From the IMG/VR virus record IMGVR_UViG_3300027771_000051, positions 1 to 33,418 of that record: DNA of 33,418 nucleotides; one strand, given 5' to 3'. The stretch is from a virus. Both the position numbers and the translations under genes were made by a program. The notes beneath the pieces were generated by a model. That model saw only the letters and a list, made by a program, of their open reading frames with translations. It was not told the origin of the DNA and searched no databases. Numbering within the stretch: the first letter of the stretch is position 1; each line of letters starts with the position of its first letter. Positions 22,894 to 32,801 of this stretch are shown piece by piece.

Positions 22894-25061
22894 TGACAAG
22901 TAAACTTGCAAAGTTTGAATTTCAGCAGGGTTTCCATAGGGAGACCACCCAGTTTGCTGAAGGTGATAAATGGTTTGACGGTAATCGGGTGCGTTTTCGC
23001 GCTCAGAAACCTGAAAACATGCGAGGATACACGACTAGAGTAACCACAGCTTTTGACGGTTCAGCTAGAGATTTAAGAACATGGCGTGATTCAGATAGGA
23101 TTGCCCGTGCTATATTTGGTACACCAGATAAACTATACGAAATGGATGGAGATAGTTTACATGATATTACTCCTATTACTTCTACTGTAACTTTAGCAGG
23201 TGTTTTTGGAACAAGTGTTGGATCAACAAGAGTATGTGTGTCTGATACAGGGCATGGAAGGGTAGCTGGTGATTATGTTTTATTTACTTCTGCTTCTGTT
23301 TTTGGTGGCAATGTTAGTTTAACAGGAAATGTTTATCCTATTATTTCTGTTGCCAGTGCTAATGTTTTTACAATTGATGTAACATCAGCAGCCGGTGCTA
23401 CTTCAGCAGCTACTGGAGATGCTACTTTTAACTACTATATTCCTACTGGTGCATCAGTAGCTACTAAAGGTTTAGGTTATTCTGCTGCTATATTTAATTC
23501 CACACCTCCTACTTCGGTAGGGATAAGTAAAATATCAACTACAGAAAGTAATGTGCTAGTTACTATATCATGTGCTGCTGCTCATAATGGTACTGCGGGA
23601 GACTTTGTAGTATTTAGACCTGCTAATACAAGTGTTACTCCTGTTACAGTAGGTGGTAATTTAATTCTATCTAAGCCATTTATTATTAATAGTGCAGGAA
23701 CAACAGTTAGTATAGGTGGTCCAGAGTTTACTATTGTATCTGTTGCCAGTACTCAGCTTATCATAAGTTCTCAGACGGCAGCTAGTGCAGCAAGTGCCAT
23801 AACAGCCGATATTAATATGACTGCATTAATTTATCAGCAGTCTGTTGGTAGAGGATGGAACAGTCCTTCTTCTCTAGATGCTAGTAATATTAATTTAACA
23901 CTAGCTAACTGGAGTATTGATAACTACGGTGAGGATATTGTTGCAAATAGAAAAGGTAGTAATATTTTCTTTTTCGACAGTGATGCAAGTACAACACCTT
24001 TACACGCAACAACTGTTACAACTTCTCCTATTAGTGTAAATTCTATTATTGTATCACCTAATGATAGACATTTAGTTGCTCTGGGATGTAACTCTTATGT
24101 AGCCTCTGCCACAATTAGTGGACCGTTTGATCCTATGCTTGTTCGTTGGTCAGATCAAGATGATAGAACAAACTGGGTTCCTTCCTTATCTACAACTGCC
24201 GGTGAAGTTGTTCTAACAGACGGTACAGAAATTGTAGGTTCAGTAAGATCAAAAAATGCTATTAACATTTGGACTGATAACTCACTATGGACAATGAGCT
24301 TTGCAGGACCACCATTTGTTTTTAACTTTGAGCAGGTAGGTTCTAACTGTGGATTAATAGGACAGCACGGTGCTGTTGATTACAACGGTGTAACATACTG
24401 GATGGGAAATGATAACTTTTATTCGTTTGCTGGTCAAGTTCAAACATTAGATTGTACTGTAAGAAGATTTATTTTTGATAGGCTTAATCAAAGTTATACT
24501 GATAAAGTATTTGCTGGAATTAATTCTGAGTTTCAAGAAATTATCTGGCTTTATCCTTCTATTGGTAGTACTGAGTGTGATAGCTATGTTATCTTTTCTC
24601 CTGAAGAAGGGTACTGGGTCTATGGGGATATGATCTTTACTACCTTTGCAGATAGAGAAGTGTTTGGTAATACGATTACAACTGGTGCTACAGTTGGCGG
24701 TAACTTAGTATATGACAATGAGCCATCTGGTGTCTTTACTGCAAATGGTGAAACACTTACTTCATTTGTAGAGTCAGGTGATTTTGATATTGATGATGGC
24801 AATGCCCTCATGTATATGAGCAGACTTATTCCTGATTTTGATTTAAGCGGTGGTAAAATCAAATTAAAACTTATTACTAAACAGTATCCAGAGAGTACTG
24901 AAAAAACTACAAAAGAATTTGATGTGACAGAAACAACTCAAAAAGTTGATTTAAGGTCAAGAGGAAGGCAAGGGGTAGTAAGGGTATCTTGTGATTCAAA
25001 TAATGCTAGTTGGAGATGGGGATCAATTCGACTAGCTGTCCAAGGGGATGGTGGAAGATAA
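22893..25061 (+). CDS. P22 gp10-like tail hub/DNA stabilisation protein
   Basis: A 722-residue protein predicted to form the distal tail ring (nozzle) below the gp4-like connector and keep DNA in the head. Family marks: QQGFHRETTQFAEGDKWFDG (11-30) followed by NRVRFRAQKPENMRGY (31-46), LHDITPI, then in the second half WSDQDDRTNWVPS, AINIWTDNSLWTMSFAGPP, VTYWMGNDNFYSFAG-LDCTVRRFIFD (about 497-528) and FQEIIWLYPS. The region about 105-290 is a Ser/Thr/Ala-rich beta insertion that makes it longer than P22 gp10 (472 residues). The order gp4-like, fibres, gp10-like and the ejection-protein genes downstream support the call. Confidence 0.82.
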   Translation: MTSKLAKFEFQQGFHRETTQFAEGDKWFDGNRVRFRAQKPENMRGYTTRVTTAFDGSARDLRTWRDSDRIARAIFGTPDKLYEMDGDSLHDITPITSTVTLAGVFGTSVGSTRVCVSDTGHGRVAGDYVLFTSASVFGGNVSLTGNVYPIISVASANVFTIDVTSAAGATSAATGDATFNYYIPTGASVATKGLGYSAAIFNSTPPTSVGISKISTTESNVLVTISCAAAHNGTAGDFVVFRPANTSVTPVTVGGNLILSKPFIINSAGTTVSIGGPEFTIVSVASTQLIISSQTAASAASAITADINMTALIYQQSVGRGWNSPSSLDASNINLTLANWSIDNYGEDIVANRKGSNIFFFDSDASTTPLHATTVTTSPISVNSIIVSPNDRHLVALGCNSYVASATISGPFDPMLVRWSDQDDRTNWVPSLSTTAGEVVLTDGTEIVGSVRSKNAINIWTDNSLWTMSFAGPPFVFNFEQVGSNCGLIGQHGAVDYNGVTYWMGNDNFYSFAGQVQTLDCTVRRFIFDRLNQSYTDKVFAGINSEFQEIIWLYPSIGSTECDSYVIFSPEEGYWVYGDMIFTTFADREVFGNTITTGATVGGNLVYDNEPSGVFTANGETLTSFVESGDFDIDDGNALMYMSRLIPDFDLSGGKIKLKLITKQYPESTEKTTKEFDVTETTQKVDLRSRGRQGVVRVSCDSNNASWRWGSIRLAVQGDGGR

Positions 25062-25336
25062 TGGCAAGATACCCTACTTTATTTAAAAGAAGTTATTTTA
25101 AAGATGCTACTGAAATGTACAATGGTATTCAAAGATGGGGATCAGTTTTAGTACAAGAATTAAACTCAAGAGATTTACAAGTTAATAGTAAACCATCTAC
25201 AAATATTTATACTGTTGTTACAGTAACAGAAATCGGTAGACCACAGAAAGGTGACATAGCATATTCAGCAAGCTCTGGTAAGTTTAAAGGATATGTTAGT
25301 TTAGGAGCAGAGACATCATGGCAAAATCTGAATTAG
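25061..25336 (+). CDS. Small conserved tail-region protein
   Basis: A 91-residue protein. The start is ATG 25061, which overlaps the previous stop (TAATG); the longer in-frame version from 25010 lies inside the gp10-like gene. The N-terminus is helical (YPTLFKRSYFKDATEMYNGI), and the C-terminal half is a compact beta block, TVVTVTEIGRPQKGDIAYSA followed by GKFKGYVSLGAETSWQNLN. I recall the P-x-GD-x-AYS...FKGYV...W-x-x-LN pattern in many marine phages, function unknown. Probably a minor tail component. Confidence 0.75.
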   Translation: MARYPTLFKRSYFKDATEMYNGIQRWGSVLVQELNSRDLQVNSKPSTNIYTVVTVTEIGRPQKGDIAYSASSGKFKGYVSLGAETSWQNLN

Positions 25337-25521
25337 GCACACATTTTAGTTTAGTAAACGATAGCACGTATTTTGGTAATCTTAATACGGGGCAGTTTAT
25401 TGATCCTACTCGTCATAACTTAAATGAAAAGAACCAAACATTTGGGAATATAAAGAAAGTACAGTATAATAGTAATGCTTACTTAGGTTCTCCTGAATCA
25501 GATTATGGACAGAACAAATGA
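25318..25521 (+). CDS. Small hypothetical protein
   Basis: A 67-residue polar protein that overlaps the previous gene by 19 bases and the next by 4 bases (ATGA). It is Asn/Tyr/Ser-rich (FSLVNDSTYFGNLNTGQF, NAYLGSPESDYGQ) without membrane span or cysteine. Both overlaps suggest translational coupling. A possible promoter lies inside it (25442-25470). No family recognised. Position suggests a minor tail or ejection-complex part. Confidence 0.65.
   Translation: MAKSELGTHFSLVNDSTYFGNLNTGQFIDPTRHNLNEKNQTFGNIKKVQYNSNAYLGSPESDYGQNK
25442..25470 (+). promoter_or_regulatory. Possible internal promoter before the ejection genes
   Basis: TTGGGA (25442-25447) and TATAAT (25465-25470) are exactly 17 bases apart but lack the TGn extension of the other three. 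It lies within a small coding region, 48 bases before the ATG at 25518. The spacing match may be chance. Confidence 0.4.
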
Positions 25522-26330
25522 ACATGCCAGTAGATCAAGCTATGCAGTATAGAAACATGGCTAATGAACAGCCTATGGAGGCCATGAGAGTAGCCCAAGG
25601 TGTGCCTAACCCTATGACGGGTATGCCTAATCCAGCGGCTCCTGTGCAAGCTCCTATGGCTCCTCAAGCACCTTCTGGACTAGCTGGTATGCCTATGAAT
25701 ACACAGGCTCCTATCCCTGTTCCTATTCCTATGTCAGGTAGAGATATAGCAGATATAGATATAAAGCAAAAGTTACATGACGTTTTCTTTACTACGCTTC
25801 CTAGTAAAGACTCACTAGCTTCTTTAGTTGTGAAAGAACAATTTGACCGTGCAGCCATAGATTTAACTGAACCAATAGAAACACAGTATAGTTTAATTGA
25901 TACTCAAGCAGCGTCTAATTTTGCTGATATGGTTAATTTGGAAAATACTAATCCTCCGGCATTTAATGCTAGATATGGCGGTGGTATTATGGGACTAAAG
26001 GCTGGCGGAGAGTTCTCAGGCAGAGTTGAAGGAGACGGTGGTGGCATGGAAGATAATGTATACATGCCTATTGTTGAACGAGCTATGGGACAGCAAGTAG
26101 GTACACTTGACAATCCTAAACAAGTAGGCACCTTAGCAGTCAGTCCTTCTGAGTACGTAATTGATAGTCATACAATGGCAGCACTGGGAAATGGTAATGC
26201 AGATGAAGGCGCAGATGTCATGGATAATGTTGTAAAAGATATTCGTAAAGATGCTTATGGAAATACTAGACAGCCTAATGAAATTAATGGCTTGGCTTCC
26301 TTGACATCTTCAATAAATGAGAGGACATAA
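25518..26330 (+). CDS. Probable internal virion protein with GGG and SEYVIDSH motifs
   Basis: A 270-residue protein. Residues 1-75 are Met/Pro/Ala/Gln-rich low complexity (PNPMTGMPNPAAPVQAPMAP), 78-140 helical, and 150-270 hold the conserved-looking part: YGGGIMGLKAGG (153-164), FSGRVEGDGGGMEDN (166-180), VGTLAVSPSEYVIDSHTMAA (203-222), LGNGNADEGADVMD (223-236). I recall a closely similar module (G-x-V-x-G-x-G...D...LSxGEYVIP...LGNGS...GA) in internal virion proteins of marine phages. It heads the ejection-protein block. The function of the module is unknown. Confidence 0.75.
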   Translation: MNMPVDQAMQYRNMANEQPMEAMRVAQGVPNPMTGMPNPAAPVQAPMAPQAPSGLAGMPMNTQAPIPVPIPMSGRDIADIDIKQKLHDVFFTTLPSKDSLASLVVKEQFDRAAIDLTEPIETQYSLIDTQAASNFADMVNLENTNPPAFNARYGGGIMGLKAGGEFSGRVEGDGGGMEDNVYMPIVERAMGQQVGTLDNPKQVGTLAVSPSEYVIDSHTMAALGNGNADEGADVMDNVVKDIRKDAYGNTRQPNEINGLASLTSSINERT

Positions 26331-26332
26331 CG

Positions 26333-28330
26333 ATGGGTTTCCTATCTTCACTATTTGGTAGCTCCAAGAGTCAGCCACAAGTTCAAACAGTACAACAGAC
26401 ACAAAAGCTACCTTCTGAAATTTCTGGAAAGGTTGCAGAGGTTGCAGACGAAGCTAAACGTCTTTATGAAGAACGTGTAGCTGAAGGTTATGTTCCTTAT
26501 GAAGGCGCAACTATTGCTCCGTTTACTCAACAGGAACTTGATGCTCAAGCAGGTATTGAAGGTCTTGTAGGCTTATCAGCGCCTCTTCAGCAGGAAGCCC
26601 TTGGTATTACACGCCAACAGGGAGAACAGTTTACAGGTGATATTGCACAGCAGTATATGAATCCTTATCAGCAAGCTGTTATTGATATTGAAAAACGCGA
26701 AGCTCAGAAAGATTTTACAAGTAGAATTTTACCGCAGTTTGAAAAACAAGCAGTAGATGCTGGCGGTATGAGTGGTCTAGGTTCTCGTGCAGGAGTACAG
26801 GCTGCATTGCTTGGTGAAGCTCAAGGTCAACGTCTTGGTGATATTCAGTCTAGAGGCTTACAATCAGCTTTTACTCAAGGTCGTCAAGAATTTAATGCTC
26901 AAAAAGCTAGAGAAGCGGGTCAAGCCGCGCAGCTTGCAAAAGCAGGTCCAGCTATGTTTGCTTCTGGTTTAGCAGAGCAGGGTGCTTTGACAGGTGTTGG
27001 TGAAGATCGTAGAGAACTAGGTCAGTCAGCTTTAGATGAAGCATACTTTAGATTTCTTGAAGAGCGTGGTGAACCACAGGCTGCGTTAGCAGAATATTCT
27101 AATACTATATATGGTAATCCTTTAAATACTATTCCTTCCATGAATAAACAAATTACTACTCCGGGACAGCAAGGTCCAAGTACAGGACAACAGTTACTAG
27201 GACTTGGTTTATCTGCTGCTAACATCTATGGTATGGGAGGCGGTTCTGCTTTTGGTGGACCGGGATTTAGCGGTAAAAATCTTTTTGGATTTAAACAAGG
27301 TGGTGGCCTATCTGATCTTGTACATAGACAGCAAGGTGGAGGTATGGGACTCGATTCTGTTTCTGAAGAAGACTCAGAAAAAATTAAAAATCAATTAGAC
27401 GCTACAGTTGCAGCACAAGAAACTCAACAGCCTGTAAATACACAGGTTAAAAATAGTAGTCCTGCAATAAATGCTATCCGAAATTTAATACCTAATGACT
27501 TTGCTATGACACGAGCATTAACTAATCCTGCTCTTCCATCAGGCGTAGAAACTGAAGAAAGTATAAGAGCAAGAACCGAAGGTACTAAGACATCTTATAG
27601 AGATGCTTTACAGGCAGACCTTGCTTCTCGTGAAGAATTAACAAAAGGAAGAACAGTAAGTAAAGAAAAGTTTGCCAGAGAACAAGCAGATAAATCTAGA
27701 AAAGCTTTGAAAGGCTACGATCCTGCTATATTATCTAATCTTGCTGCTGCTTTATTTAATCCAGACATTAGTGCTGGCGAAGGTCTTGCTATGGGCATTG
27801 AGGCAAGACAAGAAACTCTTAAAAAGAATAAAGCAGAACTGAGAAAAATTGATTCTAACTTAGCTATTGCTTTAGATGCTAACGAAGATATGTTGTTTGA
27901 ATCAGCTATATCAGGATTAGATAAAGAAACTGCACAGGCTATGGAGTTTATTAGAGGCGATGCAGAAGTGTTAGAACGTATTGCACAGATACCTGCCAAG
28001 CAACGAAAAGAAGTTGTAGATGCTATTGTGTCTGGTGCTACAATTGATGCTGCATTTGCAAAAGCAAGGGCATCTGGCAAAACTGCTAAAACACTTCCAA
28101 ATTTATCTGCTGTTCAAACAGAAATGAGTGCTGCACTAAATGTCAGAGGATTTGGATCACTTGTAGATGGGGCTTTTGTAGCTAGTGGTAAACTTTATGG
28201 TGATAAAAGAACTGCAGCCCGAGTTAATGAAGCACGTAGAAGTACAATTGAAGCTCTTAGAGAAAATCCAAGTCAGCCCGATCAGGCTTTAAAAATATTT
28301 AATTCAGTTCTTGATAGATTAAGCAAATAA
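26333..28330 (+). CDS. Internal virion (ejection) protein
   Basis: A 665-residue protein. The N-terminus MGFLSSLFGSS is amphipathic and may insert in membranes. Residues 30-260 are Gln/Ala/Glu-rich helices (FTQQELDAQAGIEGL, QQYMNPYQQAVIDIEKREA, LGSRAGVQAALLGEAQGQRL) of a type I recall at the start of podovirus internal core proteins. A Gly-rich hinge (282-345) contains MGGGS, KQGGGL (321-326) and QGGGMGL (334-340). Residues 400-665 are charged helices. Long helical, soluble proteins encoded after tail genes and before an even larger one fit the T7 gp14-gp16 or P22 gp7/16/20 type of DNA-ejection complex. Function is inferred from layout. Confidence 0.75.
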   Translation: MGFLSSLFGSSKSQPQVQTVQQTQKLPSEISGKVAEVADEAKRLYEERVAEGYVPYEGATIAPFTQQELDAQAGIEGLVGLSAPLQQEALGITRQQGEQFTGDIAQQYMNPYQQAVIDIEKREAQKDFTSRILPQFEKQAVDAGGMSGLGSRAGVQAALLGEAQGQRLGDIQSRGLQSAFTQGRQEFNAQKAREAGQAAQLAKAGPAMFASGLAEQGALTGVGEDRRELGQSALDEAYFRFLEERGEPQAALAEYSNTIYGNPLNTIPSMNKQITTPGQQGPSTGQQLLGLGLSAANIYGMGGGSAFGGPGFSGKNLFGFKQGGGLSDLVHRQQGGGMGLDSVSEEDSEKIKNQLDATVAAQETQQPVNTQVKNSSPAINAIRNLIPNDFAMTRALTNPALPSGVETEESIRARTEGTKTSYRDALQADLASREELTKGRTVSKEKFAREQADKSRKALKGYDPAILSNLAAALFNPDISAGEGLAMGIEARQETLKKNKAELRKIDSNLAIALDANEDMLFESAISGLDKETAQAMEFIRGDAEVLERIAQIPAKQRKEVVDAIVSGATIDAAFAKARASGKTAKTLPNLSAVQTEMSAALNVRGFGSLVDGAFVASGKLYGDKRTAARVNEARRSTIEALRENPSQPDQALKIFNSVLDRLSK

Positions 28331-28331
28331 A

Positions 28332-31300
28332 ATGTCTTCAGAATTAGCTACAAAAAGTGGTGACGAAATTTTTGAAGAGATATCAAGAAGAGTTGATGCG
28401 TCTTTAGATGTTGACTCTTCACCAACTAGTTTACCTATACCGACTGTTTCCACTACAACATCTTTAGATGAAGTACCTTTATATAAAAAAAGTGGTGACG
28501 AGATTTTTGAAGAGATATCAAGAAGAGTTGATGCGTCTTTAGGTGTTCCTGACGCTGCTCAACCTGTTGCTGCTCCTTCCGATCAGCCTGAATATACTAT
28601 GGATAGTCTCGATACTAATCGAGAATGGATTAAGAATGCTAAAACTTTTCATCAGCATTTAGAAGGTGAAGATTGGAAAGGCTCTGATAAAAACCTTGCC
28701 GAATGGTTTAAGCGTCGTCATGCCCAACTTAACAATGATATTGTCAATATGGGAGCAACCGCTTATTCTATAGATGATATGGACGATGCTACTAAAAAAT
28801 CTTTAGTAGATTCTATGGATATGTATGACGATACAGATAGTGATGTAGGTTCGGCTTTAAGAGCTTTACGTTATTCACTAACTGATCCTTTAAATTTAGC
28901 GGCTGTTGGTGTTGGAATTCTGACGGCTGGAGCGGCTACGCCTCTCTTAACACCTCTAGTTGGTGCATCTAGAGCGGCTGCTATTGCTAGTAGATTAGCA
29001 TTTAAATCTCAACTTAAAAAACAACTAATTGAAAAAGGTATAGGAAAAGAAGCGGCTGAAGAAATAATTAAGACAGGCGCGTCTAAAGAAGTTTCTGAAG
29101 AAGTAATAAAACAAGTAGTTAAGGACTCCGCTAAAAAGGTAGCTCTTACTACAGGTGGTACTGGTTTTGCAGGGGGTGCTGCCTATGGCGCAGCTATGGA
29201 CCTTGCAGATCAGTCTTTAGATTTAAACCTTGGTAGAGTCTATGATAATGATGTATATGAAAGATTTATTGCAGAAGGCATGTCTCCTGAAGAAGCGCGT
29301 GAACTATCAAAAGCTGATAGCATAGATTATAAACAATTAGCTTTAGTAACATTATTTAGCGGTGTTATAGGCGGAGGCGCTAACTTTGGTATTAGTAAAT
29401 GGGCTGCTAGGCGCATGAATAAAAAAGTTGGCAATGCTGCTGTACGTGCAGAAAGACTTGCCGAAGCTGAAGCTGAAGCCCTTGGACAACTAGTACCTTC
29501 AACAACCGTTGTTATGAGCAAAGTGCCACAGAAAATAGGTGATGATCTTACCGTAGCTTCACAAAAAGTAGAGGCTAATGGTAATGTAGTTGTTGAGGTT
29601 CCAATAGAAGAAGGCTTTGGAGAGGTAACAGGAGCAGCAAAGAAAAGATTAGAAAAAGCTAGAAAGGATAAACTTAAAGAAATTAGAAAAGGTATAGAAA
29701 ATAACCCAAATGTAAAGGACACTGTTGAAGAAGTTTTGCCTGATGGAAGTGTACGTTTTACAAGTAAGAAAAAAGCAACAGCCGGAATTGCTGAAACAGA
29801 AATAAATATTAATGGAAGAACTCTTGTTCAAAAAGTTTTAGCATCTACTCAACGTGCTTTAGGATCAGGTGCTGGTTTAGGACAAGCTCAGAAAAGAAGG
29901 CGGGAGCGTTTAGACGCTACTCGTATTTTATCTGAAAGATTAGTTGCAAGAAATCTTAGTCGATTGCAAACTGCCGTTAAAAAAGATTTGAATACAAAAG
30001 TTGAAAGTTTAGATAAAGAAACACTTACTTTAATAGATAATGGTTTTCGTGGCAATGCTGCTGCTCTTTCAACTCTTAGTTCTCGTGCGCCTAATATTTT
30101 AAAAGAAGTTAATTTAATGCGAGATAATGTTAAAGATTTTCAGCAACAATTAATAGATACAAAAGCAATAAAAAAAGACTCAGAACTTGAAACAAGAATT
30201 ACCCAATCAATAGATGGTGATACTGAACTATACGTTACTACAAGCTATGAAAAATTTGATAATCCTAATTTTTCTAAAGAATTTATTAAAACAATTGAAG
30301 GAGAAAAAGCTTTAAAGGATGCTAGACAATTATTTAGCAATCAGTATAGAAACATAGATGATGGTTATAAAGCAGCTAAAGAAGCTCAAGACGCTAAACA
30401 AACTTTAACCAAAGAACAAGATAGTTTAATTAGGCAAGTTGAAAAAGAACCAGAAGGATACATAAACCAACAGTTTGAAAAAATATTAACTGTTCACGAT
30501 GAGGGTGATTTATTTACAGCTTTTGGGCAGATAGACACACCCCAATCCGCTCTCAAAATCTTGTCTAAAAAGAAAGATATAAATGAAGTTATTCGTACAC
30601 TTATGGGCGAAAGTAAAAATCCATTTCAAAATTATGCTAATACTTTATCAAAGCTTATGCAGACCGTTGAAACAATTAATTATGAACAAGAGGTAGCAAA
30701 AGCTATTAGAGCAGGAGAAATTAAAGGTGCAGCAACAAACATTATTGCTGCTCAAGATATTACAAAATCATTAACATCTCGTATTCCTAGTCGAGCAGAT
30801 ATTACTAGACCGTTACAAGAAACATCACCAGATATTACAAGTCCACTTGAAGGTTTATTTGCTACTCCTCAAACTCAATCTGCAATAGAACTTGGTAATG
30901 AATTTATTTCTAATTGGGGTAAAGTAGGACAAACTTATATGCTTGTTCAAGGCTATACTCGCGCAGCAAAAACTGTTTATAGTTCAACCGCAGTTGCGCG
31001 TAACTTTATTGGCGGTGGTTATATGGCTTTTGGTGCAGGATACCTAAACCCTAAAAATTTAAAAGCTATGAAAGATACTGCTAGGGGCATGGGGCTTTTT
31101 CCTGACGAGCAACTTCGGGCAGAATATGAAAAGGGTGTTGCTTTAGGGTACTATCAAGCGGGTATTGATTTAGGTACTTTTAGAGGTGCTTTGCAAGATG
31201 CAGGTAAAGAAGCTTTTTGGGATTTAAGTGATCCAATTTATCAAGGCAAAGGTTTTTTAAATAAAATTAAAGGTCGCGCAGGAAATTTAAATAGAAAAGC

Positions 31301-32801
31301 AATTACTTTTTATCAGTCTATGGATGATATGTGGAAAGGTTTTGCCAATGCTAATGAAAAAAGCAATCAACGTCAGATTTTAATAGATAAAGGAATTAAT
31401 CCTGACGAAGTTATAAGAACATTTAGATCAAGTGATGGTCTTCCTATTAAAATTACTAAGTTAGATGAAGAAGCTGCTGCTCAAGTAAACTTACACATGC
31501 AAAACTACAACGGTATCCCACAACTTCTTAGAAAAGCTAGGCAAGCTCCTCTTGCTGACTTTCTATCTTTTAAATATGAAATGATTAGAACGCAGGGTAA
31601 CATTCTTAAATCAGCTTTTAAAGATTTAAAAGAAGGTAGCGACCAAATGAAGCTTGGTGTTAAAAATGCTGATGGTTCTTTACAAGGCGAAGCACAAAGA
31701 AATTTAGGAAGAAAAAGATTTGGTTCTATTGTCGCCGCACAAGCTTCTGCTCCAGCACTAGCCCTAACATTTTCTACATTAATGGGTTTAGAAGAAAAAG
31801 AAAACCCTGATAATCCTTACACTAAAAGAGAAGGAATAGAATATTTTCTTCCTGATTTTGCTAAAGGCGCAGAATATCTTTATACAGACTATGATTCTAA
31901 AACAGGTAAAGGAATCAGAACCAGTTTAAGTTATATTAATCCTTGGGCAGCATCTCCACAAAATGATCCACTAAGGGCCGCACTAAGAGCCTCTAACCAA
32001 GGTGAGTATGTAGAAGGTGCTGTTGATGATGCTTTATATAGAGGAGCAGTGCAGCCTATTGTTGATAGTGTTGGTCCTAGTATGTTTTTTGAGGCTGTAC
32101 GATCATTGGCTACGGGCGAAGATGAATATGGCCGTCCGTTAAGTAGTTCTCCTTTATGGAACGATCAAGCTATAGCTAGATTAAAACAAGCTTCTAAAGG
32201 GTTTGAACCGGGTATTATAAAAAGTGGTAGAGATATTTATCAAGGTTATAAAGTTAAACGTACAAAATCTGGTCGAGAAATAAGTGGAGGATTTGCATTA
32301 ACTGCCGCAGCTACTGGCATTAAACCAGAATTTTTTGACATTGGCAGAGAAGTAGGATTTAAACTTAGTACATTATCACGAGATATGGGTAAATACGATA
32401 ATATATTTAACGAAATTGTTCGTGATAGAAGACCAAGAGATACTTCAGAATTTATAGATGCTTACAAAAAAACTTTAGAGCTTCAGTACAATAGATCAAC
32501 AGAAATATTTGATGCAATATCTCACGCAGAATCTGCTGGTTTAGATACGTCAGCTATAGTTAACTCTATTACTGACAATGGTTTATTTGAAAACAGACTT
32601 GATGAAAAAGTATTGATAAATTTAGTTGAAGGAGAGGGTACATTTCTACCTGCTCCCCCAAATGTAGATACAATTTATAAATGGAGTGAATCAATTAAAA
32701 ATTTATATGGAGGAAAATACACACCTCCAGTTGAGGATGTTTTATCTCAAATGATAGATATATACAGCCAGTATTCTGGCACTACAACAGGAGTACGATA
32801 A
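28332..32801 (+). CDS. Giant internal virion/ejection protein
   Basis: At 1489 residues, the largest protein in the window and similar in size to T7 gp16 (about 1,300). The N-terminus carries two copies of KSGDEIFEEISRRVDASL (about 8-25 and 53-70). Three Gly/Ala-rich hydrophobic segments (about 184-220, 268-293, 335-358) could span or line a membrane channel. The centre (about 360-860) is long charged helices. The C-terminal third has conserved-looking hydrophobic blocks (KTVYSSTAVARNFIGGGYMA near 880; APLADFLSFKYEMIRTQGN near 1075) that recall large polyvalent-protein-type domains. I see neither a transglycosylase catalytic motif nor a protease. A role in the DNA-ejection conduit is the best inference. 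Two-base gap from the previous gene and TAATG overlap with the next. Confidence 0.8.
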   Translation: MSSELATKSGDEIFEEISRRVDASLDVDSSPTSLPIPTVSTTTSLDEVPLYKKSGDEIFEEISRRVDASLGVPDAAQPVAAPSDQPEYTMDSLDTNREWIKNAKTFHQHLEGEDWKGSDKNLAEWFKRRHAQLNNDIVNMGATAYSIDDMDDATKKSLVDSMDMYDDTDSDVGSALRALRYSLTDPLNLAAVGVGILTAGAATPLLTPLVGASRAAAIASRLAFKSQLKKQLIEKGIGKEAAEEIIKTGASKEVSEEVIKQVVKDSAKKVALTTGGTGFAGGAAYGAAMDLADQSLDLNLGRVYDNDVYERFIAEGMSPEEARELSKADSIDYKQLALVTLFSGVIGGGANFGISKWAARRMNKKVGNAAVRAERLAEAEAEALGQLVPSTTVVMSKVPQKIGDDLTVASQKVEANGNVVVEVPIEEGFGEVTGAAKKRLEKARKDKLKEIRKGIENNPNVKDTVEEVLPDGSVRFTSKKKATAGIAETEININGRTLVQKVLASTQRALGSGAGLGQAQKRRRERLDATRILSERLVARNLSRLQTAVKKDLNTKVESLDKETLTLIDNGFRGNAAALSTLSSRAPNILKEVNLMRDNVKDFQQQLIDTKAIKKDSELETRITQSIDGDTELYVTTSYEKFDNPNFSKEFIKTIEGEKALKDARQLFSNQYRNIDDGYKAAKEAQDAKQTLTKEQDSLIRQVEKEPEGYINQQFEKILTVHDEGDLFTAFGQIDTPQSALKILSKKKDINEVIRTLMGESKNPFQNYANTLSKLMQTVETINYEQEVAKAIRAGEIKGAATNIIAAQDITKSLTSRIPSRADITRPLQETSPDITSPLEGLFATPQTQSAIELGNEFISNWGKVGQTYMLVQGYTRAAKTVYSSTAVARNFIGGGYMAFGAGYLNPKNLKAMKDTARGMGLFPDEQLRAEYEKGVALGYYQAGIDLGTFRGALQDAGKEAFWDLSDPIYQGKGFLNKIKGRAGNLNRKAITFYQSMDDMWKGFANANEKSNQRQILIDKGINPDEVIRTFRSSDGLPIKITKLDEEAAAQVNLHMQNYNGIPQLLRKARQAPLADFLSFKYEMIRTQGNILKSAFKDLKEGSDQMKLGVKNADGSLQGEAQRNLGRKRFGSIVAAQASAPALALTFSTLMGLEEKENPDNPYTKREGIEYFLPDFAKGAEYLYTDYDSKTGKGIRTSLSYINPWAASPQNDPLRAALRASNQGEYVEGAVDDALYRGAVQPIVDSVGPSMFFEAVRSLATGEDEYGRPLSSSPLWNDQAIARLKQASKGFEPGIIKSGRDIYQGYKVKRTKSGREISGGFALTAAATGIKPEFFDIGREVGFKLSTLSRDMGKYDNIFNEIVRDRRPRDTSEFIDAYKKTLELQYNRSTEIFDAISHAESAGLDTSAIVNSITDNGLFENRLDEKVLINLVEGEGTFLPAPPNVDTIYKWSESIKNLYGGKYTPPVEDVLSQMIDIYSQYSGTTTGVR
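28352..28412 (+). repeat. 61-bp direct repeat, copy 1
   Basis: Matches 28487-28547 at 59 of 61 bases by hand alignment, offset 135 bases (45 codons). It encodes the N-terminal KSGDEIFEEISRRVDASL segment of the giant internal protein. Confidence 0.9.
28487..28547 (+). repeat. 61-bp direct repeat, copy 2
   Basis: Second copy, differing by two A-to-G changes, one silent (GAA/GAG) and one changing Asp to Gly. The high DNA identity points to recent duplication or ongoing gene conversion. Confidence 0.9.
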
